DNA of 46,798 nucleotides from NCBI GenBank assembly GCA_049323795.1, contig JBMOOH010000062.1, positions 1 through 46,798 of the forward strand, read 5' to 3'. The DNA is from JAOADN01 sp049323795 (GTDB lineage Bacteria > Pseudomonadota > Alphaproteobacteria > Rhodobacterales > Rhodobacteraceae). A model generated the notes under the pieces. The model saw only the letters and a list, made by a program, of their open reading frames with translations, was not told the DNA's origin and did no database searches. The position numbers and the translations under genes were made by a program. Of the stretch, positions 1-7,370 are shown piece after piece (position 1 is the first letter of the stretch; every line of letters begins with the position of its first letter).

Positions 1-108
1 GAGCGCACGAAGGAAGCCGTCTGGCGCAGGATCGGATCAATCCTCGACCACTTCACAGCGCAAGAATGCGAAAACTATATCCGAAACGCCGGATACGGTT
101 CCGTCTAG
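1..108 (+). CDS. IS630-family transposase, C-terminal 35 residues (partial)
   Basis: The frame is open from base 1 and ends at TAG 106-108. The visible residues include LDHFTAQECENYIRNAGYGS, which has the typical ending of IS630-family transposases (a helix with E-C-x-N-Y followed by A-G-Y). This tail lies after the DDE catalytic core, so no catalytic residue is visible. The gene runs toward the inverted repeat that ends at 121, which is the normal arrangement of this family. The start of a transposase of the same type appears at 46770. Confidence 0.85.
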   Translation, partial: ERTKEAVWRRIGSILDHFTAQECENYIRNAGYGSV

Positions 109-121
109 AGTCATCCCGCTC
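1..121 (+). mobile_element. Right end of an IS630-family insertion sequence (truncated by window edge)
   Basis: The first 121 bases hold the 3' end of a transposase gene followed by a terminal inverted repeat. Read outward-in on the minus strand, the repeat is GAGCGGGATGAC. It matches the left end seen at 46678 (GAGCGTGATGAC) at 11 of the first 12 bases. A TA dinucleotide at 122-123 flanks the end, as expected for IS630/mariner-type elements, which insert at and duplicate TA. The rest of the element lies outside the window. Confidence 0.85.
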
Positions 122-1203
122 TAGGCGGCGAAGCGCGCCGGCGACAGTGCGGCGAGGATCTCGGGCCCGAACTCGGGATGTCGCCCGGCGACCAGGTCGG
201 CGACCAGACGGCTTGCCCCGGGCGCCGACTGGAATCCGTAGCCGCCCTGACCGGCGACCCAGACGAAGGATGGATCGCCGGCATCGCGCCCGATCACCGG
301 AACGCGGTCCGGCGCGAAAGTCCTGAGGCCCGCCCAGGACGACAGAAGCCGCGTGACCGGTTCCGTCATCATCGCCTCGTAGCGCGCCAGCCCCTCGGCC
401 AGCACCATGTCGTCGGCCCAGGCGTCGTGCGGCTCCATCGGATGTTCCTCGGCCGGCGACACGATGATCGCGCCCGCGTCGGGTTTCATGTACCAGGCCT
501 CGCCCGCCCCGAAGGTCATCGGCCAGCCCGACACGTCGTGCCCGCCCGGCGCCGGCAGCCGCGCCATCGACCGGCGGAGCGGTGTGAAGCCGATGGGCGT
601 GACGCCCGCCAGCGCCGCCACCCTGTCCACCCAGGGCCCCGCCGCGTTGACGAGCGTATGCGCCTCGACATCGCCCCTGGGGGTGATCACGCTCCACCGC
701 CCGCCCGTCTTGCGGATCGCGGTCGCCGGGGCCCCCGTGACGAACTCGGCCCCGCGCGCCTTCGCCTCGCGCACATAGTCCATGACCAGCCGGTCGGTAT
801 CGACGTCCCAGGCATTCATCGCATAGGCCGCGCGCTTCACCTTCGCCGGATCGACGATCGGCACGATCGCGCGCGCCTCGCCGACCGAGATATCCTGCAA
901 ATGGAAGCCCTGCCGCTCCGCCTCGAACAGATCCGCATCCGACCCGTCCGACAGGATCATCATCCCCCGCGGCGTGAGGACGCCCCCGTTCGCATGCCGC
1001 AGGTGCGCGTCGCTCGCCAGCGACAGCGCCACGACGGGGGCCTTGCCGTAATAGGGTTCGAACAGCGCCGCCGACCGCCCCGAGGCGTGATAGGCGAGGT
1101 TCGGCTCCTGCTCGATCAGCGTGACCGAGCCCAGTTCGGACAGGCGCGCCGCAGCCGAAACGCCGGCTATGCCACCGCCGATGACGAGGAAATCGCGGGT
1201 CAT
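121..1203 (-). CDS. FAD-dependent oxidoreductase (DadA/glycine-oxidase-like, DAO family)
   Basis: A 360-residue flavoprotein of the D-amino-acid oxidase superfamily. It probably oxidises the C-N bond of an amino acid or related amine; the substrate cannot be told from sequence. The N-terminus carries the FAD-binding dinucleotide motif V-I-G-G-G-I-A-G (residues 7-14) followed by an acidic strand end (TLIEQEP). A central A-A-G-P-W segment and a C-terminal V-A-G-Q-G-G-Y-G-F motif are typical of DAO folds. The start is the ATG at 1203. The stop codon is formed by the TA target plus the first G of the neighbouring IS630 end, so the original last residues may differ slightly. The gene lies 47 bp downstream of the aldo/keto reductase on the same strand and may be cotranscribed with it. 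Confidence 0.85.
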   Translation of the reverse strand: MTRDFLVIGGGIAGVSAAARLSELGSVTLIEQEPNLAYHASGRSAALFEPYYGKAPVVALSLASDAHLRHANGGVLTPRGMMILSDGSDADLFEAERQGFHLQDISVGEARAIVPIVDPAKVKRAAYAMNAWDVDTDRLVMDYVREAKARGAEFVTGAPATAIRKTGGRWSVITPRGDVEAHTLVNAAGPWVDRVAALAGVTPIGFTPLRRSMARLPAPGGHDVSGWPMTFGAGEAWYMKPDAGAIIVSPAEEHPMEPHDAWADDMVLAEGLARYEAMMTEPVTRLLSSWAGLRTFAPDRVPVIGRDAGDPSFVWVAGQGGYGFQSAPGASRLVADLVAGRHPEFGPEILAALSPARFAA

Positions 1204-1250
1204 GCGCAGGGTCTAGCCTTGCGCCGCGGCGACTGCAACGCCCCGCGGCC

Positions 1251-2186
1251 TCAGGCTTCCTCCAGCCGGTCGGTGGCCGGGGGCGGGGCCGGCGAGAGGG
1301 CCGACAGCCGGGCATGGAGGTCGTCGTCCATCGGGAACCCGAGGGCGGCGAGCGAGGGCCGCAGCTGCCCGGCCGACCGCGCCGAGATGATCGGGGCGGT
1401 GATGCCCGGATGCCGCGCCACCCAGGCGACGGCGAGCGTCGCCGGATGCACGCCGGCGAGCGCCGCGATCTCGGACAGGACCAGGGGCACGTCATGCATC
1501 CAGCCGGAGCTGTAGCGCACCCTGTAGTGCGGATCGTCCGTCACCCGCCCGCGTGCCCCGCCCGCGTATTTCCCCGACAGCAGCCCGCCCCCGAGCGGCG
1601 AGTAGCTTGCCACCGCGAAGCCCTCGGACCGCGCCATCGGCAGGATCTCGACCTCGGCCTGACGCTTCACGAGGTTGTACATCGGCTGGAGCATCGCGAT
1701 GCGGATGCCGAAGGACCGCGCCACGGCCCCGGCCTTCATCACCTGCCAGGCGGCGAAGTTCGACACGCCCACCGCCCCGATCCGGCCCGCCGCCGTTTCC
1801 TTGGCCAGCGCCCCGAACGACTCCTCGAGCGGCGTCGATGCGTCCCAGCGGTGGAGGTAGTAGAGGTCGATCCGGTCGGTGCGAAGGCGCCTGCGGCTCT
1901 CCTCGACCGAGGCGCGGATCGTCTCGGCCCCGTTTCCACGCGTGAAGTTGGCCTTCGAGGCGATGAACAGCTTCTCGCGCTCGCCCGCCGCGAAGCGGCC
2001 GAGCAGCGTCTCGGACGCGCCGTCGGTGTAGACATGGGCGGTGTCGAAGAAGTTGATCCCGGCCTCGCGAGAGGCGTCGTACATCGCGCGCGACTCCGCG
2101 TCGTCGGCCTTGCCGCCGAACTGCATGCAGCCGAAGCAGAAGCGCGAGATCGGGGTGCCGTCGGGGGTGCGGAGATCGGGTGCCAT
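1251..2186 (-). CDS. Aldo/keto reductase
   Basis: A 311-residue NADPH-dependent oxidoreductase with the (beta/alpha)8 fold. The family's catalytic tetrad is visible: Asp48 in FFDTAHVY, Tyr53, Lys78 in IASKAN and His112 in DLYYLHRWD. The C-terminal part has the loop that binds the nucleotide phosphate (I-S-A-R-S). The physiological aldehyde or ketone is not predictable. The ATG at 2186 is chosen because MAPDLRTPDG begins where aldo/keto reductases normally begin. The frame stays open upstream to 2462, but that stretch crosses the inverted repeats and terminator at 2234-2457 and is unlikely to be coding. The gene lies just beyond the terminator of the purine importer operon, so it probably has its own promoter near the stem-loops at 2234-2306. 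Confidence 0.9.
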   Translation of the reverse strand: MAPDLRTPDGTPISRFCFGCMQFGGKADDAESRAMYDASREAGINFFDTAHVYTDGASETLLGRFAAGEREKLFIASKANFTRGNGAETIRASVEESRRRLRTDRIDLYYLHRWDASTPLEESFGALAKETAAGRIGAVGVSNFAAWQVMKAGAVARSFGIRIAMLQPMYNLVKRQAEVEILPMARSEGFAVASYSPLGGGLLSGKYAGGARGRVTDDPHYRVRYSSGWMHDVPLVLSEIAALAGVHPATLAVAWVARHPGITAPIISARSAGQLRPSLAALGFPMDDDLHARLSALSPAPPPATDRLEEA

Positions 2187-2233
2187 GGGGCGAGGGTAGC
2201 CTAAGTCCCCGGAAGACGGAACCGAAGACCGAT

Positions 2234-2306
2234 CCGGCATGACCAGACGACCTTCCAGTGGAAGGTCGGCCATGCCGGTTGCCCGAAGGCGCAAGCCGCA
2301 GGGCAA
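2234..2306. repeat. Two adjacent nested inverted repeats upstream of the aldo/keto reductase
   Basis: The first structure has outer arms CCGGCATG (2234-2241) and CATGCCGG (2271-2278). They enclose a perfect inner dyad, CGACCTTCCA (2248-2257) and TGGAAGGTCG (2259-2268), with a single central base. The second has TTGCCC (2279-2284) and GGGCAA (2301-2306) enclosing GGC-GCAA-GCC. The inner dyad ACCTTCC/GGAAGGT resembles half-sites of MerR-family (CueR/HmrR-type) operators, but the half-sites are closer together than the usual copper operator. It could be an operator for the reductase gene, whose start is 48 bp away, or a structured RNA leader. Confidence 0.6.
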
Positions 2307-2399
2307 GGGGGTCAGCCGCAGCCGGACCTCTCCTTCGGGACGCGTGAGCCCCGGCGGATGCGCGAACAGCGCGTCCGTCCCCGCAGGGGCGAACGCGGC

Positions 2400-2423
2400 A
2401 CGAACAGTCACTTGCCTGTTCGT
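2400..2423. repeat. 8-bp perfect inverted repeat beside the terminator
   Basis: ACGAACAG (2400-2407) and CTGTTCGT (2416-2423) are separated by 8 bases. It lies immediately downstream of the terminator on the minus strand. It could act as a back-up stop structure, or as an operator for the reductase gene. Confidence 0.5.
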
Positions 2424-2430
2424 GCAAGAA

Positions 2431-2457
2431 AGAAAAGGCCCCCGCTTGGGGGGCCTT
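2431..2457 (-). terminator. Intrinsic terminator of the xdh/BMP-importer operon
   Basis: Read on the minus strand, a GC-only stem (GGCCCCC pairing with GGGGGCC, loop AAGC) is followed by TTTTCTTTCTT. It lies about 35 nt after the stop codon of the binding-protein gene and would end the long minus-strand transcript there. Confidence 0.85.
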
Positions 2458-2491
2458 CCCATGTTCCGCGCGCCCTTTCAGGCTGCCCGGA

Positions 2492-3571
2492 TCACTTCGG
2501 ATATTCCGCGGTGATCCCTTCCACGAAGAAGTTCAGCCCCGACAGCGTCGCGTCGTCGGCCACCTGCCCGTCGGCCAGCCAGTCCGACCCGTCCTGCTTC
2601 TTCAGCGGGCCGGTGAACGGATGATAGGTCTTCGCCCCGATCGCGTCGCGCAGCGCCTCGGCCTCGGCCTTCACCTCGGCCGGCACCTCCGACGAGATCT
2701 CGCCGATCTTCACCGTGCCCTCGCCGATGCCTTCCCAGATCGCCTTCGACTCCCACGTCCCGTCCAGCACCGCCTGCGTGCGGGCGATGTAGTGCGGGGC
2801 CCAGTTGTCGATGATCGAGGAAAGCCGCGGCTTCGGCGCATAGGCCGCCATGTCCGACGCCTGCCCGAAGGAATAGATGCCCGCCTCCTTCGCCTTCTCC
2901 TGCGGCGCGGTCGAGTCGGTGTGCTGCATCAGCACGTCCACGCCCTCGGCGATCAGGGCCGAGGCCGCGTCGGCCTCCTTGGCCGGGTCGAACCAGGTAT
3001 AGGCCCAGACCACCCTCATCTCGACCGCCGGGTTCACCTTGCGGGCGTGGATGAAGGCCGAGTTGATGCCCTGGATGACCTCGGGGATCGGGAACGACGC
3101 GAGGTAGCCGATCTTGTTCGACTTCGTCATCCGGCCCGCGATGGTGCCGATCACCGCGCGGCCCTCGTAGAAGCGCGCATCGTAGGTCGAAAGGTTCGGG
3201 GCCAGCTTGTAGCCCGTCGCATGCTCGAACTTCACGTCGGGGAACTTGCCCGCGACGTTGACGGTCGCGTCCATGAATCCGAAGGAGGTGGTGAAGATCA
3301 GTTTCGATCCGTCGAGCGCGAGCTGGGTGATCGCCCGCTCGGCGTCCGCGCCTTCGGGCACGTTCTCGAGGTAGCTCGTCACCACCTTGCCCGCGAAATA
3401 CTTCTCCATCTCCTGGCGGCCCTGGTCGTGCTGGTAGGTCCAGCCGCCGTCGCCGGGCACGCCGACATAGATGAAGCCGACCTTCAGCGGCTCCTGCGCG
3501 AAGGCGGGAAGGCCCAGCGCTGCGGCGGTTCCGGCGAGTGTCGTGCCGGCAAGGAATTCTCTGCGTTTCAT
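2492..3571 (-). CDS. BMP-family periplasmic binding protein of a nucleoside/purine ABC importer
   Basis: A 359-residue substrate-binding protein of the basic membrane protein (PnrA/BMP) family. It collects nucleosides or purines in the periplasm for the adjacent permeases. The N-terminus MKRREFLAGTTLAG has a twin-arginine (R-R-x-F-L) signal followed by a hydrophobic stretch and an AFA-Q cleavage site. No lipobox cysteine is present, unlike the lipoproteins of Gram-positive members. Mature motifs typical of the family are VGFIYVG, the DGGWTYQHDQG substrate-loop region, LIFTTSFGF and GYLASFP. The ATG at 3571 is preceded by a purine-rich stretch. It is the last gene of the importer, 56 bp after the second permease and just before the terminator. 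The neighbouring xanthine dehydrogenase genes suggest a purine ligand; this is inference. Confidence 0.9.
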   Translation of the reverse strand: MKRREFLAGTTLAGTAAALGLPAFAQEPLKVGFIYVGVPGDGGWTYQHDQGRQEMEKYFAGKVVTSYLENVPEGADAERAITQLALDGSKLIFTTSFGFMDATVNVAGKFPDVKFEHATGYKLAPNLSTYDARFYEGRAVIGTIAGRMTKSNKIGYLASFPIPEVIQGINSAFIHARKVNPAVEMRVVWAYTWFDPAKEADAASALIAEGVDVLMQHTDSTAPQEKAKEAGIYSFGQASDMAAYAPKPRLSSIIDNWAPHYIARTQAVLDGTWESKAIWEGIGEGTVKIGEISSEVPAEVKAEAEALRDAIGAKTYHPFTGPLKKQDGSDWLADGQVADDATLSGLNFFVEGITAEYPK

Positions 3572-3627
3572 TTCGGTCTTTCCCCCGTTGGTAGGGCCCC
3601 GGGCCGGGGCCGTGGCTGGCAGCTGCC

Positions 3628-4560
3628 TCAGGTCGAGGCGTGGAAGGTCTTTCCGAGTGCGGCAGGCGCGCCGGGCGCCGACCTGCCGCGCGGTGCGGAC
3701 ATGATGACGAGCACGAGGATCGTTATCAGATAGGGCGCCATCGACAAGAGTTGGACGGGAATGGCAAAGCCCGCCGCCTGGAGCCGCAGTTGGAGCACGG
3801 TGATGCCGCCGAACAGATAGGCGCCGAGAAGCACCCGCTCGGCCCGCCAGTTCGCGAAGACGACGAGAGCCAGCGCGATCCATCCGGCGCCGGCCGTCAT
3901 CCCCTCCTGCCACTGCGGCACCCGGATGAGCGACAGGCAGGCCCCCCCCATTCCGGCGAGCGCGCCGCCGAACATCAGCGCCAGCATCCGCACGCGGACG
4001 ACGCGATAGCCGAGCGCATGGGCCGCGTCGTGGCTCTCGCCCACCGCGCGCAGGATCAGCCCCGCCCGCGTGTATCTGAGCCACGCCCAGATGGCGACGA
4101 CGAGGAGGAGCGAGAGATAGACCACCCAGTCGTGCCCGAAGAGAACCGGCCCGAGGAACGGCAGGTCGGCCAGCGGTCCGAACGGCACCTTGCCCGTGGC
4201 CGGCGGCTGAACCCCCTGATAGCCCTGCCCGAACAAGGCCGACAGGCCGAGGCCGAAGAGCGTCAGCGCCAGCCCCGTCGCCACCTGGTTCGACAGCAGG
4301 AACTGCGTGAGGATGCCGAACAGAAGGGCCATCACCGCCCCCGCCCCCGCCGCGCCCGCAAAACCCAGAAGCGGCGAGCCCGTGGCGACCGCCGCGGCGA
4401 ACCCGCTGATCGCCCCCATGATCATCATCCCCTCGACCCCGAGGTTCAGGACCCCCGCCTTCTCGACCACCAGCTCGCCCAAGGCGGCCAGCAGGATCGG
4501 CGTCGCCGCCGCCATCATGGACGCGATGAGAAGGGCGATGTCGATGCCGCCGAAGGTCAT
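3628..4560 (-). CDS. ABC transporter permease 2 of the purine/nucleoside importer (YufQ/NupQ type)
   Basis: A 310-residue inner-membrane permease of the branched-chain/monosaccharide permease superfamily, with about eight to nine hydrophobic helices. The diagnostic motif K-A-G-V-L-N-L-G-V-E-G-M-M (around residues 34-46) is shared by BMP-linked permeases. A cytoplasmic loop with LRAVGESHDAAHALGY (around residues 170-185) matches the site that contacts the ATPase. It would pair with the product of the upstream permease gene. It lies between permease 1 (145-bp gap containing a strong hairpin) and the binding protein. The start ATG at 4560 gives the normal N-terminus. Confidence 0.9.
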   Translation of the reverse strand: MTFGGIDIALLIASMMAAATPILLAALGELVVEKAGVLNLGVEGMMIMGAISGFAAAVATGSPLLGFAGAAGAGAVMALLFGILTQFLLSNQVATGLALTLFGLGLSALFGQGYQGVQPPATGKVPFGPLADLPFLGPVLFGHDWVVYLSLLLVVAIWAWLRYTRAGLILRAVGESHDAAHALGYRVVRVRMLALMFGGALAGMGGACLSLIRVPQWQEGMTAGAGWIALALVVFANWRAERVLLGAYLFGGITVLQLRLQAAGFAIPVQLLSMAPYLITILVLVIMSAPRGRSAPGAPAALGKTFHAST

Positions 4561-4596
4561 CCCCGACCCTCCCGAAGGGTCGCACCCTGAGCACCC

Positions 4597-4640
4597 CCGC
4601 CCCCTCCCCCGCCCTGACCCCCCGCCGGGGGAGGGGGCGG
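4597..4640. repeat. 15-bp perfect inverted repeat between the two permease genes
   Basis: CCGCCCCCTCCCCCG at 4597-4611 and its exact reverse complement at 4626-4640 are separated by 14 bases. No T-run follows on the minus strand, so this is not a classical terminator. A stable hairpin here could protect or process the polycistronic mRNA and set the ratio of the downstream binding protein. It also resembles the C-rich palindromic repeats scattered between genes in many Rhodobacterales genomes. Confidence 0.7.
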
Positions 4641-4705
4641 CGGGTCGCCGGATCGTCCGTTCCGGCCCTTCCGGCGGGGGGGCAGGGTGGGGGCAAGCGC
4701 GCCAG

Positions 4706-5809
4706 TCATGCCGCCACCCTCCCCACCCGCACCCGGAAGTTCACCAGAAGGTCGAAGGCCAGCAGGAAGAAGAGCAGCATCCCCTGGAACGCCTGGATCG
4801 CCGCCTTCGGCAGATTGAGCGCCAGCTGCGCCGTCTCGCCCCCGATGTAGGTCAGCGCCATCAGGAGCCCCGCAAAGAGGATGCCGACGGGATTGAGCCG
4901 CCCGAGGAAGGCCACGATGATCGCCGTGAACCCGTAGCCCACGTTGAACGCCGCCGAGACCTGCCCCGACGGCCCCGCCACCTCGAACAGGCCCGCAAGC
5001 CCCGCCAGCGCCCCCGAAATCCCCATGCAGACGGCAACCAGCGTGTTCGGGCTCACGCCCGCGAACCGCGCCGCCTTCGGCGCCTGCCCGGCGACCTTGA
5101 TCTGGAACCCCAGGATATGCCGGTTGAGCAGCACATAGGCCGCCACGACCGAGGCGAAGGCCGTCAGCACCCCCCAGTGGATGCCCGTGTCCCTGAACCA
5201 GTCAAGACCGCTGGGCACAAAGATCTCGGCGTTCTGCGCGCTCGGATACTGGCTCAGGTTCCGGCTGCCGGGGAAGTTGAAGCCCTCGGGGTTTTTCATC
5301 GGACCGAAGGCCATCCACGACTGGATGTTCACCGCGACATAGACGAGCATCAGCGACACGAGGATTTCGTTCGTCCCGAACCGGATCTTCAGGAACGCGG
5401 GGATCATCGCCCAGAGGAACCCGCCGAGCGCCCCGGCCAGGATCATCGCCGGGAAGAGGACCGCGCTCTCGGCCGGATAGACCGCCAGCGCCACCCCCGC
5501 GCCCGACAGCGCCCCCATGATATACTGCCCCTCGGCCCCGATGTTCCAGATCCCCGCCCGGAAGCCCAGCGAAAGCCCGATCGCGATCAGGATCAGCGGC
5601 CCCGCCTTCACCAGGAGCTGCGGCCGGAAATAGCCCGCGTTCGGACCGAAGAGCGGGTCCCAGAAGATCGCCTTCATCGCGAGGAACGGATCCTTCCCGA
5701 GCAGCGCGAAGAGCACGCCCCCCGCGATCATCGTGGCGATCACCGCGACGACGGGCGTGGCCCAGACCCACATGTCCGACGGCTGGGGCCGCTTCTCAAG
5801 CCGGAGCAT
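4706..5809 (-). CDS. ABC transporter permease 1 of the purine/nucleoside importer (YufP/NupP type)
   Basis: A 367-residue inner-membrane permease, larger than its partner as usual in BMP-type systems. It has an N-terminal cytoplasmic segment (LRLEKRPQPSD), a first helix, a periplasmic loop with AIFWDPLFG, and then about eight more helices. The motif R-A-G-I-W-N-I-G-A-E-G-Q-Y (about residues 84-96) is the family hallmark. A segment with GQAPKAARFAGV matches the coupling loop to the ATPase. The chosen ATG at 5809 lies inside the end of the ATPase gene (14-bp overlap), which points to translational coupling. Longer in-frame starts would run further into the ATPase gene. Confidence 0.9.
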   Translation of the reverse strand: MLRLEKRPQPSDMWVWATPVVAVIATMIAGGVLFALLGKDPFLAMKAIFWDPLFGPNAGYFRPQLLVKAGPLILIAIGLSLGFRAGIWNIGAEGQYIMGALSGAGVALAVYPAESAVLFPAMILAGALGGFLWAMIPAFLKIRFGTNEILVSLMLVYVAVNIQSWMAFGPMKNPEGFNFPGSRNLSQYPSAQNAEIFVPSGLDWFRDTGIHWGVLTAFASVVAAYVLLNRHILGFQIKVAGQAPKAARFAGVSPNTLVAVCMGISGALAGLAGLFEVAGPSGQVSAAFNVGYGFTAIIVAFLGRLNPVGILFAGLLMALTYIGGETAQLALNLPKAAIQAFQGMLLFFLLAFDLLVNFRVRVGRVAA

Positions 5810-7370
5810 GGGCCACCTCCGCCGCATGCTGCAGGTCCGCCACATGCATACCGTGCGCACCGCCGAGCATCAGCCCGATCCGCTCGACCGTCAGCCCCTC
5901 GGTCGGCACCGGCTCGCTCAGACGCCCCTCGTTCAGCGCCGCGAAGCGGTCCGCGATCTCCATCAGCTCGTCGATGTCCTGGCTGATGACGACGATCGCC
6001 GCCCCTTCCGCCGCCCGGTCGAGCAGCGCCTGCCGGATGAAGGCCGCCGCCGCCGCGTCCACGCCCCAGGTCGGCTGGTTCACCACGATCACCGACGGCG
6101 CCTGCATGATCTCGCGCCCGATCACGAACTTCTGGAGGTTCCCGCCCGACAGCGCCCGCGCCGCCGTGCCGACGCCCGGCGTGCGGACGTCGAAGGTCTT
6201 GACGATCCTCTCGGCCCAGGCCCGCGTCGCGCCCCAGTCGATGAACCCGCGCGAGGTCAGGCCCTTCCGCGCCGCGCCCGACAGAAGCGCGTTCTCGGTC
6301 AGGCTCATGTCCGGGCAGGCCGCATGGCCCAGCCGCTCCTCGGGCGCCGTCACCAGCCCCGCGCGCCGCCGCGCGGTCGGGCCGAGCGCACCGGTATCGA
6401 CGCCCGCCACACGGACCGCCGAGGGGGCCGACCGCACTTCGCCCGACAGCGCGAGCAGAAGCTCGTCCTGTCCGTTCCCGGCCACGCCCCCGATCCCGAG
6501 GATCTCGCCCTTCCGCACCGCCATCGACACGTTCTTCAGGCTCGTCCCGAAAGGGTTCAGCGGCTTCATGCTCAGGTCGCGCACCTCGAGCGCGACCTCG
6601 CCCGGCGCCTTGGCCGCCCGCGACGGCGCATTGAGCGCAGCCCCGACCATCATCTCGGCCAGGTCCTTCGCCGACTTCTCGCGCGGGTTGCAGCTTGCGA
6701 CCACCTTGCCCCGGCGCAGGATCGTGGCCCCGTCGCACAGCGCCCGGATCTCCTCGAGCTTGTGGCTGATGTAGAGGATCGAGGTGCCTTCCCTGGCAAG
6801 CTGCCGCAGCGTCCCGAAGAGGATCTTCACCTCCTGCGGGGTCAGCACGCTCGTCGGCTCGTCCATGATGAGAAGCCTGGGGTCCTGCAACAGGCAACGG
6901 ATGATCTCGACCCTCTGCCTCTCGCCCGCCGACAGGTCGCCCACCAGCCGGTCGGGGTCGAGCGGCAGGCCGTAGCCCCCGCTCACCTTGCGGATGCGCG
7001 CCGACAGCGCGTTCTGCGGCGGCGGGCTGTCCATCCCGAGCGCCACGTTCTCGGCCACGGTCAGCGCGTCGAACAGGCTGAAGTGCTGGAACACCATGGC
7101 GACGCCCGCCGCCCGCGCCGCCCGCGGCTCGTGCGGTTCATAGGCCGCCCCCCGCAGCGTCATCCGGCCCGTGTCCGGCCGGACCAGCCCGTAGATCATC
7201 TTCACGAGGGTCGACTTGCCCGCGCCGTTCTCGCCCAGAAGTGCATGGACCTCGCCCGCGCCCACGCGGAACGACACGTCGTCGTTCGCCTTCACCCCCG
7301 GATAGGTCTTGGAAATGCCCTCGATCGCAAGCAGCGTCGCCGGCACCGTTCCCGTTCCCGTCCCCGTCAC
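5796..7370 (-). CDS. ABC transporter ATP-binding protein, two nucleotide-binding domains (BMP-type importer)
   Basis: A 524-residue ATPase with two fused ABC domains, as in sugar and nucleoside importers of the RbsA/YufO type. Domain 1 has a complete Walker A (GENGAGKST), the signature LSAGERQRVEI, Walker B LLIMDEPTS and the switch histidine in ISHK. Domain 2 has a degenerate Walker A (GGVAGNGQDELL), the signature LSGGNLQKFVIGRE and an altered Walker B (VIVVNQPTWGVD). That asymmetry is normal for the family and suggests one catalytic site. The GTG at 7370 overlaps the xdhC stop in a GTGA arrangement, so translation is probably coupled to xdhC. The first codons contain a small GGGAAC/GGGGAC repeat encoding TGTGTG. 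It energises the two permeases encoded downstream. Confidence 0.92.
   Translation of the reverse strand: MTGTGTGTVPATLLAIEGISKTYPGVKANDDVSFRVGAGEVHALLGENGAGKSTLVKMIYGLVRPDTGRMTLRGAAYEPHEPRAARAAGVAMVFQHFSLFDALTVAENVALGMDSPPPQNALSARIRKVSGGYGLPLDPDRLVGDLSAGERQRVEIIRCLLQDPRLLIMDEPTSVLTPQEVKILFGTLRQLAREGTSILYISHKLEEIRALCDGATILRRGKVVASCNPREKSAKDLAEMMVGAALNAPSRAAKAPGEVALEVRDLSMKPLNPFGTSLKNVSMAVRKGEILGIGGVAGNGQDELLLALSGEVRSAPSAVRVAGVDTGALGPTARRRAGLVTAPEERLGHAACPDMSLTENALLSGAARKGLTSRGFIDWGATRAWAERIVKTFDVRTPGVGTAARALSGGNLQKFVIGREIMQAPSVIVVNQPTWGVDAAAAAFIRQALLDRAAEGAAIVVISQDIDELMEIADRFAALNEGRLSEPVPTEGLTVERIGLMLGGAHGMHVADLQHAAEVAHAPA

Noticed and set aside
2187..2462. In-frame N-terminal extension of the aldo/keto reductase (92 extra residues)
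   Set aside because: It crosses the nested inverted repeats and part of the intrinsic terminator, and aldo/keto reductases begin at the chosen ATG.
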